This document shows, one piece after another, positions 9,280 to 18,549 of a stretch of DNA of 64,000 nucleotides. The stretch is from Betaproteobacteria bacterium Ga0077527 (GTDB taxonomy: Bacteria > Pseudomonadota > Gammaproteobacteria > Burkholderiales > SG8-41). Position numbers and translations under genes: made by a program. The notes below the pieces were generated by a model. The model ran no database searches. It was not told the DNA's origin and saw only the letters and a list, made by a program, of their open reading frames with translations. Location: NCBI GenBank assembly GCA_001464815.1, contig LNDW01000024.1:68712-132711 (forward strand). Direction: 5' to 3'. Each line of letters begins with the position of its first letter. Positions within the stretch are counted from its first letter, which is position 1.

Positions 9280-11580
9280 TCAGAACAACTGTCCGCGCGC
9301 GTCCTCGGGCAGTTTTTCGGCGCCACTCTCGGCGGATGGCGCCGCGTACTCCTGATAGAAGTATTCGCTGATGCCGCCATCCGTGACCCGCAGACCGGTG
9401 TCCTGATTGATCTGCATGGCTATCACGCCCGGCGGCGGGGTCAGCGGCTCCTCGGGTACGTTTTTCAGCGCTACTGCCATGTAATCGATCCAGATCGGCA
9501 GCGCTGCACTGCCGCCGGTTTCGTTGCGTCCCAGGCTGCGCGGCTGGTCAAAACCCATCCAGGCAATCGCAACCAGCGTCGGCTGATAGCCGGCAAACCA
9601 GGCATCGACGAATTCATTGGTGGTTCCTGTCTTGCCGGCCAGATCGCCACGCTTCAGTCGCAGGGCGCGGGTTGCCGTGCCGCTGCGCACGACATCACGC
9701 ATCAGGCTCGACATGATGAAGGCGTTGCGTGAATCGATGACGCGTTCTGCACTTTCACCGGCAATCGCCGGCTGGCTGGAGAACAGCAGCGCACCCTTGT
9801 CGTCTTCGATACGTTCGATGAAATACGGTGCGACACGGAAGCCGCCATTGGCAAAAGCGGAGTAGGCGCCAAGCATCTGCATCGGCGTCACATTGCCCGC
9901 ACCCAGTGCCATCGTCAGGTACGGCGGATGCAGCTTCGGATCAAAGCCGAAGCGCGAAACATAGTCTTGCGCGTATTGCGGCGTGATCGCCTGCAGAATG
10001 CGCACCGACACCAGGTTTTTCGATTTGGCGAGGGCGGTGCGCAGGCGCATCGGACCGTCAAACTTGCCATCGTAATTTTTCGGCTCCCAGGGTTCTGAGC
10101 CGGTCTGCGCCGCGGTGAAGGTCAAAGGCGCATCATTAATGACGGTTGCCGCCGTAAATCCTTTTTCCAGGGCCGCCGAATAAATGAAAGGCTTGAAGCT
10201 TGAACCCGGCTGACGCAGCGCCTGGGTGACGTGGTTGTACTGATTGCGGCCAAAATCAAACCCGCCGACCAGCGCGCGGATCGCGCCACTGCGCGGGTCT
10301 GCGGAAACCAGTGCCGATTCCACCTGCGGCAACTGGGCAAACTGCCAGCGGCCCTTATCGTCCTTGTTGATGCGCACCACAGCGCCACGGCGGATGCGCT
10401 GGCTGGCCTGGGCATTTTCCGCCAGCAGCCGGGCTGCAAATTTCAGTCCCTCCTCGCCGATGGTGATGCGTTCTCCGCCAGACCGGTACAGCCGGACCTG
10501 TTTCGGCGAAGCCTCGAGAACGATCGCCGGATACAACTCGTCGCTGTCAGCAATATCCTGAAGCGCGTCTTCAAGTTTTTCGTCGGTGACGTCCTTGCCG
10601 ATCTCGACAAAGGCTTCGGGACCGCGATAGCCGTGACGGCGATCATAATCGAGCACGCCCTTGCGCAGCGCCTCGTAGGCGGCCCTCTGGTGGTCCACCA
10701 GGAGCGTGGTGTACACCTTGATGCCCCGGGTATACGCATCCTCCCCGAAACGTTCGAACATCTGGGCGCGCACCATCTCGGCCAGGAAGTCGGCACGCAC
10801 CGCGAATTCGCTGAGGCCTGCGCGCACCGCCTGCGGCTCCTTGTCCGCCATGGCGAGTTGCTCGGGTGTGATCGTGCCAAGTTCGCGCATGCGCCGCAGC
10901 ACATACTGCTGGCGCAGCTTGGCGCGTGCGGGATTGGCGACCGGGTTGAAGCGGGAAGGGGCCTTGGGCAGGCCGGCCAGCATCGCCAGTTGCGACACTG
11001 AAAGCTCATTCAGCGTCTTGCCGTAATAGATCTGCGCGGCGGCGGCAAATCCGTAGGCGCGTTGCCCCAGGTATATCTGATTGATGTAGAGCTCGAGAAT
11101 CTGCTGTTTACTCAGGCTGGACTCGATCTTGAACGCCAGCAGCATTTCGTTGAATTTTCGGGTGAGCGTTTTTTCCTTGGACAGGAAAAAATTGCGGGCC
11201 ACCTGCATCGTGATGGTCGAAGCCCCCTGGCGCACACCACCCGAAGTGAAATTCGACAGCGCGGCACGTGCGACACCTAGATAATCGACTCCACCGTGCT
11301 GGAAAAAGCGCTCATCCTCTGCGGCGAGAATGGCGTTGATCAGGGGCTTGGGCACCTGTTCGAGTTTGACCACCGCCCGCCGCTCCTCGCCAAATTCACC
11401 AATCAGCTTGCCATCTGCGCTATATACCCGCAGCGGGATTTTCGGCCGGTAATCGGTCAGAATTTCCAGCGACGGCAGGGTCGGCGAGATCAGGACGGCG
11501 GCGAATCCGAGCACCAATACCGCGGCCGAAGCCAGCAAAAACACCAGTAATAGTGGGAAGACCCACCAACGGACGGACAT
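9280..11580 (-). CDS. mrcA: Penicillin-binding protein 1A
   Basis: This 766-residue bifunctional class A peptidoglycan synthase has an N-terminal membrane anchor (about residues 5-32). Its glycosyltransferase domain has the catalytic Glu in EDERFFQHGG (E88) and the motif RQGASTITMQ. A linker/OB-like insert follows, then a transpeptidase domain with SSFK (about 461-464, active serine), SKN and KTGT (about 651-654). It polymerises and cross-links glycan strands in the periplasm. It is divergent from pilMNOPQ, the classic arrangement in beta- and gammaproteobacteria. Confidence 0.97.
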   Translation of the reverse strand: MSVRWWVFPLLLVFLLASAAVLVLGFAAVLISPTLPSLEILTDYRPKIPLRVYSADGKLIGEFGEERRAVVKLEQVPKPLINAILAAEDERFFQHGGVDYLGVARAALSNFTSGGVRQGASTITMQVARNFFLSKEKTLTRKFNEMLLAFKIESSLSKQQILELYINQIYLGQRAYGFAAAAQIYYGKTLNELSVSQLAMLAGLPKAPSRFNPVANPARAKLRQQYVLRRMRELGTITPEQLAMADKEPQAVRAGLSEFAVRADFLAEMVRAQMFERFGEDAYTRGIKVYTTLLVDHQRAAYEALRKGVLDYDRRHGYRGPEAFVEIGKDVTDEKLEDALQDIADSDELYPAIVLEASPKQVRLYRSGGERITIGEEGLKFAARLLAENAQASQRIRRGAVVRINKDDKGRWQFAQLPQVESALVSADPRSGAIRALVGGFDFGRNQYNHVTQALRQPGSSFKPFIYSAALEKGFTAATVINDAPLTFTAAQTGSEPWEPKNYDGKFDGPMRLRTALAKSKNLVSVRILQAITPQYAQDYVSRFGFDPKLHPPYLTMALGAGNVTPMQMLGAYSAFANGGFRVAPYFIERIEDDKGALLFSSQPAIAGESAERVIDSRNAFIMSSLMRDVVRSGTATRALRLKRGDLAGKTGTTNEFVDAWFAGYQPTLVAIAWMGFDQPRSLGRNETGGSAALPIWIDYMAVALKNVPEEPLTPPPGVIAMQINQDTGLRVTDGGISEYFYQEYAAPSAESGAEKLPEDARGQLF

Positions 11581-11701
11581 CTAGTGGAAAACCGATTTTG
11601 TGAAAAAAGTCAAAGAAATCTGTGGGTTACGCGCCACATCTCATGCAAAATCTTATTGCGCTGGGCCGGAAAATCCTGCACAGTTACGTCAATCGCGCTG
11701 C

Positions 11702-11707
11702 ATTATA
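11702..11707 (-). promoter_or_regulatory. Promoter -10 element for mrcA
   Basis: The minus strand reads a perfect TATAAT (plus strand ATTATA), about 120 nt before the mrcA start. The region 16-18 bp further upstream is T-rich (TTTCTT) without a clear -35 box, so an activator or weak basal activity is possible. Confidence 0.45.
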
Positions 11708-11747
11708 GGCGCAACATTCCGCAAAAGAAATGCGGCAGAAAAGTGTG

Positions 11748-11769
11748 TTCTGACAATAAGTTGTCAGAA
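11748..11769. promoter_or_regulatory. Perfect 9-bp inverted repeat ahead of pilM
   Basis: TTCTGACAA and TTGTCAGAA are exact reverse complements separated by TAAG, 41 nt before pilM. As DNA this could be a dimeric-regulator operator; as RNA, a hairpin with a 4-nt loop in the pilM leader. No T-run follows, so a terminator is unlikely. It sits in the AT-rich mrcA-pilM gap (11581-11809), which otherwise holds only promoter-like sequence and a short CCGCA/TGCGG repeat at 11719-11735. Confidence 0.6.
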
Positions 11770-11809
11770 TTAATTAAAGTGTTTTCTGAATAAATATCCA
11801 TAAACCGTT

Positions 11810-12916
11810 ATGGCCATTGGCAAAATAAGCCTTAATTTCGACGCATTTGAGGCTCTTTTCAAGCCCAAGACACCGCCGTTGATCGGCACCGACATCAGCT
11901 CCTCGGCGGTGAAGATGGTGGAGATCGGTGACGCCGGCAAAGGGGCTTATCGCCTTGAACGTTACGCCATCGAACCCCTGCCCCATGATTCGGTGGTCGA
12001 AGGCAATGTAAACAATCTTGACGCTGTCATCGAAGCTGTCAAACGATGTCACAAGCGGCTTGGCAGTAACTACAAGAATCTGGCCCTCGCGCTGCCCAAT
12101 GCGGCTGTGATCAGCAAAAAAATCCTCGTGCCTGCCGGCCAGTCAGATGATGACCTGGGCAACGAAGTGGAGCTGCAAGCCAATCAATACATCCCGTTTG
12201 CGCTGGAAGAGGTGAATCTTGATTACCAGGTGGTTGGCCCTGCGCCGAACAGCCCTGAGGATGTCGAGGTGCTGATTGCAGCCTCGCGCAAGGACAAGAT
12301 TGAAGATCGTGTTGCTGTCGCAGAGGGGGCCGGCCTCAAGGCGCTGGTCATGGATGTTGATCTTTTCGCCGCACAGGCTGCTTTCGAACTGATCGAAAGC
12401 ACGATGCCCGAACGTGGCCGCGACCTCAATATCGCGGTAGTGGACATTGGTGCCTCCACGATGAGCGTCAACGTATTGCGCAATGATCAGTCGATTTACC
12501 TGCGCGATCAACCTTTCGGCGGCGTCCAGCTGACGCAGGAAATACAGAACAAGTTCGGGCTTTCCGCCGAAGAAGCCGAAGCGGCTAAACGCGCCGGCGG
12601 CCTGCCTGAAAACTACGAATCCGAAGTGCTGGTGCCCTTCCTCGACAATATGGGGCTAGAGATCGCTCGAGCGATCCAGTTCTTCTTTTCATCGACCCAG
12701 TACAACAAGGTTGATCACATCATTCTCTGCGGCGGCTGTGCGGCGATCCCCGGCATCGCAGAAGCGGTATCCAAGCGCGCGCAGGTGGAAACCTCCGTTG
12801 CAAATCCCTTCGCGAACATGGGCATGTCGGCCCAGATCCGCCGCAAGAATCTCGAACAGGACGCGCCCTCCCTGATGGTTGCCTGCGGCCTGGCGCTGAG
12901 GAGATTCGACAAATGA
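11810..12916 (+). CDS. pilM: Type IV pilus assembly protein PilM
   Basis: This 368-residue actin-like ATPase-fold protein forms the cytoplasmic ring of the pilus alignment subcomplex and binds the N-terminus of PilN. Nucleotide-site motifs are PLIGTDISSSAVKMVEIG near the start, VVDIGASTMSVNV in the middle and LCGGCAAIPGIAEAV near the end. It is the first gene of pilMNOPQ, and its stop overlaps the pilN start by 4 nt. No Shine-Dalgarno is visible before ATG. Confidence 0.97.
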   Translation: MAIGKISLNFDAFEALFKPKTPPLIGTDISSSAVKMVEIGDAGKGAYRLERYAIEPLPHDSVVEGNVNNLDAVIEAVKRCHKRLGSNYKNLALALPNAAVISKKILVPAGQSDDDLGNEVELQANQYIPFALEEVNLDYQVVGPAPNSPEDVEVLIAASRKDKIEDRVAVAEGAGLKALVMDVDLFAAQAAFELIESTMPERGRDLNIAVVDIGASTMSVNVLRNDQSIYLRDQPFGGVQLTQEIQNKFGLSAEEAEAAKRAGGLPENYESEVLVPFLDNMGLEIARAIQFFFSSTQYNKVDHIILCGGCAAIPGIAEAVSKRAQVETSVANPFANMGMSAQIRRKNLEQDAPSLMVACGLALRRFDK

Positions 12917-13497
12917 CCGCCCGAATCAATCTGCTGCCGCATCGCGAGATGCGGCGCAAGCAGCAGCAGCAGCATTTCCTGGTCATGCTGGGCGTGGTTG
13001 TCGTAACGGGTGCCGCGATCTGGTTTGGCGTGCACACCTACCTTGACGGTGTGCTGAACAACCAGCAGGCACGCAACAAGTATCTTGAAGAGGAAATCGT
13101 CAAGATCGACAAGGAAATCGCAGAAATCAACAAGCTGAAGGAACAGATTGCCGCATTGCTCAAACGCAAACAGGTGGTCGAAACCCTGCAGAGCAACCGT
13201 GCCGAAGTCGTGCACCTGCTAGACCAGCTGGTGCGACAGCTTCCAGACGGCATGTACCTGAAATCGATCAAGCAATCAGGCACCAAGGTGTCGATCAGCG
13301 GTTTCACACAGTCTCAGGCACGGGTTTCAACGCTGATGCGCAACCTGGAAAGCTCGCAGTACCTGCAGAACGCAAGCCTGGTGGAAATCAAGTCTGTTTC
13401 CCAGGGGGGACAGCGCCTTAACGAATTCACAATGAACATCGACGTGACCCGTGCTGCCGCTGAATCCAGCGACAAGAAAGGCGGCAAAAAGGGCTAA
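12913..13497 (+). CDS. pilN: Type IV pilus assembly protein PilN
   Basis: This 194-residue inner-membrane protein has a short cytoplasmic N-terminus containing the PilM-binding motif ARINLLPHREMRR (residues 3-15), one membrane segment (about 20-42), a periplasmic coiled coil (about 50-85) and a ferredoxin-like domain. It pairs with PilO. ATGA overlap with pilM indicates coupled translation. The C-terminus ends in a lysine- and glycine-rich tail (DKKGGKKG). Confidence 0.96.
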   Translation: MTARINLLPHREMRRKQQQQHFLVMLGVVVVTGAAIWFGVHTYLDGVLNNQQARNKYLEEEIVKIDKEIAEINKLKEQIAALLKRKQVVETLQSNRAEVVHLLDQLVRQLPDGMYLKSIKQSGTKVSISGFTQSQARVSTLMRNLESSQYLQNASLVEIKSVSQGGQRLNEFTMNIDVTRAAAESSDKKGGKKG

Positions 13498-13500
13498 ACC

Positions 13501-14124
13501 ATGACGCTTGACGAACTCAAGAAACTGGACCCCAACAAGATCGGCAGCTGGCCGATCCTGCCCAAGCTCGGTGTCCTGCTTTTGCTGCTGATCGTTTTGG
13601 TCGGCGCCAGCTACTGGTTTGACTGGCAGGACCAGTTGGCCCAGATTGATGATGCCAAAGCCAAGGAAGAGCAGCTGCGCACCACCTTCCTCGACAAGAA
13701 AAAACAGGCCATCGACCTGCCGGCCTACCGCAAGCAGCTGGTGGATATCGAATCCCAGTTCGGTGCCCTGCTCAAACAGCTTCCGGGCCGCTCGGAAATG
13801 GACGCCCTGCTCACCGACATCAACCAGGCCGGGTTGGGCCGGGGCCTCCAGTTTGAGTTGTTCAAGCCCGCGGCATCCGAGACGCAGGGTGATTTTTACG
13901 CCGAGTTGCCGATCACGCTGAAAGTATCCGGCAGTTATCACGACCTTGGAGCTTTCGCCAGCGATATTGGCCGCCTGTCGCGCATCGTCACGCTGAACGA
14001 CATCTCGCTGAACGCCGGCAAGGATGGACTGACGCTGGACGCGGTTGCCAAGACCTTCCGCTACCTGGATGACAGCGAACTCGCAGCCCAGCGCAAGAGT
14101 GCCAAGGGCGGGGCGAAAAAATGA
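13501..14124 (+). CDS. pilO: Type IV pilus assembly protein PilO
   Basis: This 207-residue bitopic inner-membrane protein has a membrane segment at about residues 20-40 (LGVLLLLLIVLVGASYWF), a coiled coil at about 45-75, and a periplasmic ferredoxin-like domain. It dimerises with PilN and links to PilP. It starts 3 nt after pilN, and its stop overlaps the pilP start by 4 nt. Confidence 0.96.
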   Translation: MTLDELKKLDPNKIGSWPILPKLGVLLLLLIVLVGASYWFDWQDQLAQIDDAKAKEEQLRTTFLDKKKQAIDLPAYRKQLVDIESQFGALLKQLPGRSEMDALLTDINQAGLGRGLQFELFKPAASETQGDFYAELPITLKVSGSYHDLGAFASDIGRLSRIVTLNDISLNAGKDGLTLDAVAKTFRYLDDSELAAQRKSAKGGAKK

Positions 14125-14654
14125 ACAGCAAAACCCTGATCATCGCCGTACTCGGCTTCACTGCCCTGCTCGGTGGCTGCAGCAGCGAGGAACACTCGGA
14201 CCTGCGCCAGTTCGTACGCGAGTCGGACAAACTTCCCGGCGGACGCATTCCACCGCTGCCCGAAGTCAAGCCCTACGAGCCTTTCGCCTACAACGCCTAT
14301 GAACTCACCGACCCGTTCCGGCCGCGCAAGATCGAGCCTCCGAAGTCGACAGTCAAGGGCGGGCTGCAACCCGACTTCAACCGTCAGCGTGAGGCGCTTG
14401 AGGCCTTTCCGCTGGAAAACCTGAAGATGGTCGGCACTTTGCAGCAAAAAGGTCAGACCTTCGCTTTGGTGCGCTCACCGGACAGCGCCCTGTTCAGGGT
14501 CAAGGCCGGCAACTACATGGGCCAGAATTTCGGGCGCATCGTGGCCATCAGCGAAACCGATATCAAACTGAAGGAAATCGTTCAAGACAGCGGCGGCAAC
14601 TGGGAAGAAAAGGAACAGGCGCTGATGCTGCAGGAACAGGGAGGTGGTAAATGA
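14121..14654 (+). CDS. pilP: Type IV pilus lipoprotein PilP
   Basis: This 177-residue lipoprotein has a signal sequence ending in the lipobox LLGGC, with the lipidated Cys at residue 20. A disordered proline-rich stretch (about 25-65) binds the PilNO pair, and a beta domain (about 90-170) contacts the PilQ secretin. It connects the inner-membrane platform to the outer-membrane pore. The stop overlaps the pilQ start. Confidence 0.96.
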   Translation: MNSKTLIIAVLGFTALLGGCSSEEHSDLRQFVRESDKLPGGRIPPLPEVKPYEPFAYNAYELTDPFRPRKIEPPKSTVKGGLQPDFNRQREALEAFPLENLKMVGTLQQKGQTFALVRSPDSALFRVKAGNYMGQNFGRIVAISETDIKLKEIVQDSGGNWEEKEQALMLQEQGGGK

Positions 14655-16768
14655 TGCACGCTCACAATCTGCTGGTTCGAATGACCCGATGGATCGCTGC
14701 GGCGATTCTGGCCATTAGTATGGCACCGGTGCTGGCCCAGAACAGTATCGAGGCTGTCAACGTCACTTCGCAGCCCGGCGGCTCCACTGTGGTTCGCATC
14801 ACCCTCAAAGGCGCGCCCGCCACGGCACCGGCAAGCTTTGTGGTCAACAATCCCCCTCGTATTGCTTTCGATTTTCCGAACACTGCCAACGGCTCGGGCA
14901 AAAACATTCACGATCTCAACGAAGGTGATGTCCGCCGGGTAAATATCGTCCAGGCCGGTGACCGTTCGCGCCTCGTTCTGGAAACCAGTCGCCAGGTCGG
15001 CTACGACACCCGGATCGAAGGCAACACCGTCCTGGTCACCCTGGGTGGTTCGGCAACCTCCGCCTCCGCTGCGCCGGCGCCGGCAGCGCAGACCTTCGCA
15101 CAGGCCCGCCCCAATGACGGGAAACACAGCCTGCGTGACATCGATTTCCGCCGTGGCAAGACCGGTGAAGGCCGCGTTGTTGTTGATCTGTCGGACAACC
15201 AAGTCGGCATTGATCTGCGTATCCAGGGGCGCTCGCTGATTGTTGATTTTCTGAATACTTCCGTTCCCAAAAACCTGACGCGACGTCTTGATGTCGTTGA
15301 TTTCGGCACACCCGTTGACACCATCGAGACATTCGCCCAAGGCAATAGCACACGCATGGTGATCACGCCGCGCGGAGCTTGGGAACATTCTGCCTTCCAG
15401 ACAGACAACCGTTTCATTCTTGAAGTCAAACGGGTTGCCGACGACGCCAACCGTCTGGTGCAACCCGGCTTCACCGGCGAGAAGCTTTCGCTCAACTTCC
15501 AGAACGTTGAAGTGCGCGCGGTGCTGCAGGTCATTGCCGACTTCACCGGACTCAATGTCATCACCAGCGACACCGTCGGTGGCAGTCTGACTCTGCGACT
15601 GAAGGACGTGCCCTGGGATCAGGCCCTGGACATCATCCTGCAAAGCAAGGGCCTCGACATGCGCAAGACCGGCAATGTGGTGTGGATTGCCCCCCGTGAC
15701 GAACTTGCCACACGGGAGAAACTCGCGCTCGAAGCACGCTCTCAAATCGCCGACCTTGAGCCCCTGCGCACCGAAAGCATGCAGGTCAATTATCAGAAGG
15801 CTGCGGACTTCCAGTCCCTGCTTTCGGATCCCAAGCAGCGCATTCTTTCCAAGCGCGGCAGCGCGGTGGTCGATGTGCGCACCAACACGGTGTTCGTGCA
15901 GGACACGCCCTCCCGGCTTGAGGAGGTGCGCAAGCTGCTGCGCCAAATTGACATACCGGTGCGCCAGGTGATGATCGAGTCGCGGATTGTTGAGGCCAAC
16001 GACACATTCAGCCGAAACCTTGGCGCGCGTCTGGGCTTCAATGACACAACCGGCCAGGGCTTCCGCGTGGGCAGCGGCAATGGCGTGAACGCAAACGTAC
16101 TTGGCGGTTCCCTCGCCAACAGCGCTTTCCGCACCAACCAGACAACCGCTGCCACGACTTTCAACGACAGTCTGATGGTCAACCTGCCGTCCCAGGGTCT
16201 CTCCGGCGCCAACCCTGGCGTGTTCTCATTCCTGCTGTTCAACGACAGAAGCACCAAGTTCCTCAACCTGGAACTGTCGGCACTGCAGGCTGACGGCAAG
16301 GGCAAGATCATCTCCAGCCCGCGCGTGATCACCGCCGACAAGATCGAGGCCACCATCGAGCAGGGCACGGAAATCCCCTACCAGCAGGCCACATCCAGCG
16401 GAGCAACCAGCGTGTCCTTCCGCAAGGCGACCCTGTCGCTGAAGGTCAAGCCGCAAATCACGCCGGACGACAACGTGATCATGACGCTGCGCGTTAACAA
16501 GGACAGTGTCGGCCAGAACACGCTGTCGGGCCCGTCGATCGACACCAAGCAGGTCGCAACCGAAGTGCTGGTGGAAAACGGCGGCACGGTGGTGATCGGC
16601 GGCATCTACACCCAGGACGAGCGCTCGACCACGACCAAGATACCGGTGCTTGGCGATCTGCCCTACATCGGCTTCATGTTCAAGAACAACCAGCGGGTTG
16701 ACGACCGTCGCGAACTGCTGATCTTCATATCGCCGCGGATCATCAAGGACGGTGCATCGCTGCGCTGA
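14651..16768 (+). CDS. pilQ: Type IV pilus secretin PilQ
   Basis: This 705-residue outer-membrane secretin is the pore for the pilus fibre. Domains in order: a signal peptide (to about 30, ending VLAQ), two AMIN peptidoglycan-binding domains (about 35-130 and 155-255), an STN/N0 domain (about 278-345, LSLNFQNVEVRAVLQVIADF), an N1 domain, and the secretin core (about 440-700, with SSPRVITADKIEATIEQGTE and VPVLGDLPYIGFMFKN). It is the last gene of the pilus operon and is followed by a strong terminator. Confidence 0.97.
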   Translation: MMHAHNLLVRMTRWIAAAILAISMAPVLAQNSIEAVNVTSQPGGSTVVRITLKGAPATAPASFVVNNPPRIAFDFPNTANGSGKNIHDLNEGDVRRVNIVQAGDRSRLVLETSRQVGYDTRIEGNTVLVTLGGSATSASAAPAPAAQTFAQARPNDGKHSLRDIDFRRGKTGEGRVVVDLSDNQVGIDLRIQGRSLIVDFLNTSVPKNLTRRLDVVDFGTPVDTIETFAQGNSTRMVITPRGAWEHSAFQTDNRFILEVKRVADDANRLVQPGFTGEKLSLNFQNVEVRAVLQVIADFTGLNVITSDTVGGSLTLRLKDVPWDQALDIILQSKGLDMRKTGNVVWIAPRDELATREKLALEARSQIADLEPLRTESMQVNYQKAADFQSLLSDPKQRILSKRGSAVVDVRTNTVFVQDTPSRLEEVRKLLRQIDIPVRQVMIESRIVEANDTFSRNLGARLGFNDTTGQGFRVGSGNGVNANVLGGSLANSAFRTNQTTAATTFNDSLMVNLPSQGLSGANPGVFSFLLFNDRSTKFLNLELSALQADGKGKIISSPRVITADKIEATIEQGTEIPYQQATSSGATSVSFRKATLSLKVKPQITPDDNVIMTLRVNKDSVGQNTLSGPSIDTKQVATEVLVENGGTVVIGGIYTQDERSTTTKIPVLGDLPYIGFMFKNNQRVDDRRELLIFISPRIIKDGASLR

Positions 16769-16785
16769 TTCCCCGCCTGGCGAAC

Positions 16786-16811
16786 AAGGCGGCGCATGCG
16801 CCGCCTTTTTT
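16786..16811 (+). terminator. Intrinsic terminator after pilMNOPQ
   Basis: A perfect 22-bp palindrome (16786-16807, core GGCGGCGCATGCGCCGCC) is followed by a run of T ending at 16811. It separates the pilus operon from aroK. Confidence 0.9.
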
Positions 16812-16879
16812 GTTGTTTGCAGATGGTGCTGACGAAGGTTCGGCTAGAATCTGCGGATGCATGCCGCAGTGGACACAAT

Positions 16880-17449
16880 ATGAATCCCGATCCCGGCAGG
16901 AATGACCGGATATTCCTGGTTGGCCTGATGGGTGCAGGCAAGACTTCCGTGGGCAAGATGCTTGCACGTCGCCTGCAAAAAGAATTCCTGGACGCCGATG
17001 CCGAGGTGGAACTGTCGACGGGCGTAAAAATACCGGTGATCTTCGAAATTGAAGGTGAATCCGGGTTCAGGGCACGTGAAGAAAAAATGATTGCTCTTCT
17101 GACTGGGCGTCCCGGCGTCGTGCTGGCCACCGGCGGTGGTGCCGTGCTTTCCGCTGACAACCGAAGATTGCTTCGTTCGCGTGGCCGGGTCATTTATCTG
17201 CGCGCGACTCCCGAGGATCTGTGGCGCAGAACGCGACGCGACCGCAATCGTCCGCTGCTGCAAACCGCTGATCCGCTGTCACGCCTGCGCGATCTGCATC
17301 AGCAGCGCGATCCGCTGTACCGCGAAGTGGCCGAACTGATCGTGGATACCGGCTCGCAAAGCATCTCGGCGCTGACTACGCAGATTCTTCAGCGGCTTGA
17401 TGAATTCGATGTCACCCGCGCCGCAGCAGCCACACATCCGGAATCCTGA
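16880..17449 (+). CDS. aroK: Shikimate kinase
   Basis: This 189-residue P-loop kinase phosphorylates shikimate to shikimate-3-phosphate using ATP. The Walker A is GLMGAGKTS (15-23), followed by DADAEVE for metal and shikimate binding, FRAREE with the substrate arginine, ATGGGAVL, and RNRPLL in the lid. ATG at 16880 gives the normal family length; an open frame extends further upstream but would run into the pilQ terminator. A TAGAAT -10-like element lies at 16845-16850. The stop overlaps aroB by 1 nt, and both belong to the chorismate pathway. Confidence 0.96.
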   Translation: MNPDPGRNDRIFLVGLMGAGKTSVGKMLARRLQKEFLDADAEVELSTGVKIPVIFEIEGESGFRAREEKMIALLTGRPGVVLATGGGAVLSADNRRLLRSRGRVIYLRATPEDLWRRTRRDRNRPLLQTADPLSRLRDLHQQRDPLYREVAELIVDTGSQSISALTTQILQRLDEFDVTRAAAATHPES

Positions 17450-18549
17450 TGCCCGCCCACGCCACACTTGAAGTCCGTCTCGAAGAGCGCAGCTATCCGA
17501 TTCACATCGGCCCGGGGCTGCTCACAAGAGTCGACCTTATCGCTGGGCACTTGCCTCAGAAAAAAGCCGTCATCGTCACCAACACCACCGTGGCGCCGCT
17601 GTACCTCGAAGTACTGCGCAAAAGCCTTGCCCGTGAAGGAATTGAAAATGAAGTGGTGATCTTGCCGGACGGTGAAGATCACAAGGACTGGCAGACGCTG
17701 AACCGCATCTTCGATGCCTTGCTTGCCCGCAACGCCGAACGCAAGACGGCGCTGGTAGCTCTCGGTGGCGGCGTGATCGGTGACATGACCGGATTCGCCG
17801 CAGCAACCTATCAGCGCGGTGTACCTTTTGTGCAGATTCCGACCACGCTCCTGTCCCAGGTTGATTCATCAGTCGGCGGCAAGACCGCGATCAACCACCC
17901 GCTCGGCAAGAACATGATTGGCGCGTTTTACCAGCCTCGGGTGGTCATTGCAGATACCGACACGCTGAAGACACTTCCTGCGCGTGAACTCTCCGCCGGT
18001 CTGGCCGAGGTCATCAAGTACGGGCTGATCGGTGATGCGTCGTTCTTCGAATGGCTTGAAGTCAACATTGACCGCCTGCTTGCCGGGGAGCCGGAGGCGC
18101 TGACCCACGCCATTGAGCAATCCTGCCGCAACAAGGCCGTGGTGGTCACCGCGGATGAACGCGAGCAGGGTGTGCGTGCGCACCTGAACTTCGGCCATAC
18201 CTTCGGCCACGCCATCGAAGCCGGTCTGGGTTTCGGTGTCTGGTTGCACGGTGAAGCCGTGGCGGCAGGCATGGCCATTGCAGCGCTTGTTTCGCGCCGC
18301 ATGGGGCTGATTGATCAACAACTGGTCAATCGCACGCTGTCGCTGCTCGGGCGAGCGCAACTGCCGGTGCATGGCCCTGCACTGGGTGCCGAACGCTACC
18401 TTCAACTGATGGGCCACGACAAAAAAGTGGAAGGCGGCAAGACCCGCTTCGTGCTGCTGCGCGGACTGGGTGAAGCCTTTGTCACCGCGGATGTGCCGCG
18501 GGAAATACTGCAACTGGTACTGGAAGGCGAGGGTGTCGATGCGACCTGA
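17449..18549 (+). CDS. aroB: 3-dehydroquinate synthase
   Basis: This 366-residue NAD- and zinc/cobalt-dependent enzyme converts DAHP to 3-dehydroquinate, the second step of the shikimate pathway. The NAD-binding glycine motif is ALGGGVIGD; metal ligands lie in [11 protein letters not shown] and in the histidine motifs [10 protein letters not shown] and [16 protein letters not shown] overlap joins it to aroK, and its 3' end overlaps the next gene by 11 nt, so all three are probably co-transcribed. Confidence 0.97.
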   Translation: MPAHATLEVRLEERSYPIHIGPGLLTRVDLIAGHLPQKKAVIVTNTTVAPLYLEVLRKSLAREGIENEVVILPDGEDHKDWQTLNRIFDALLARNAERKTALVALGGGVIGDMTGFAAATYQRGVPFVQIPTTLLSQVDSSVGGKTAINHPLGKNMIGAFYQPRVVIADTDTLKTLPARELSAGLAEVIKYGLIGDASFFEWLEVNIDRLLAGEPEALTHAIEQSCRNKAVVVTADEREQGVRAHLNFGHTFGHAIEAGLGFGVWLHGEAVAAGMAIAALVSRRMGLIDQQLVNRTLSLLGRAQLPVHGPALGAERYLQLMGHDKKVEGGKTRFVLLRGLGEAFVTADVPREILQLVLEGEGVDAT

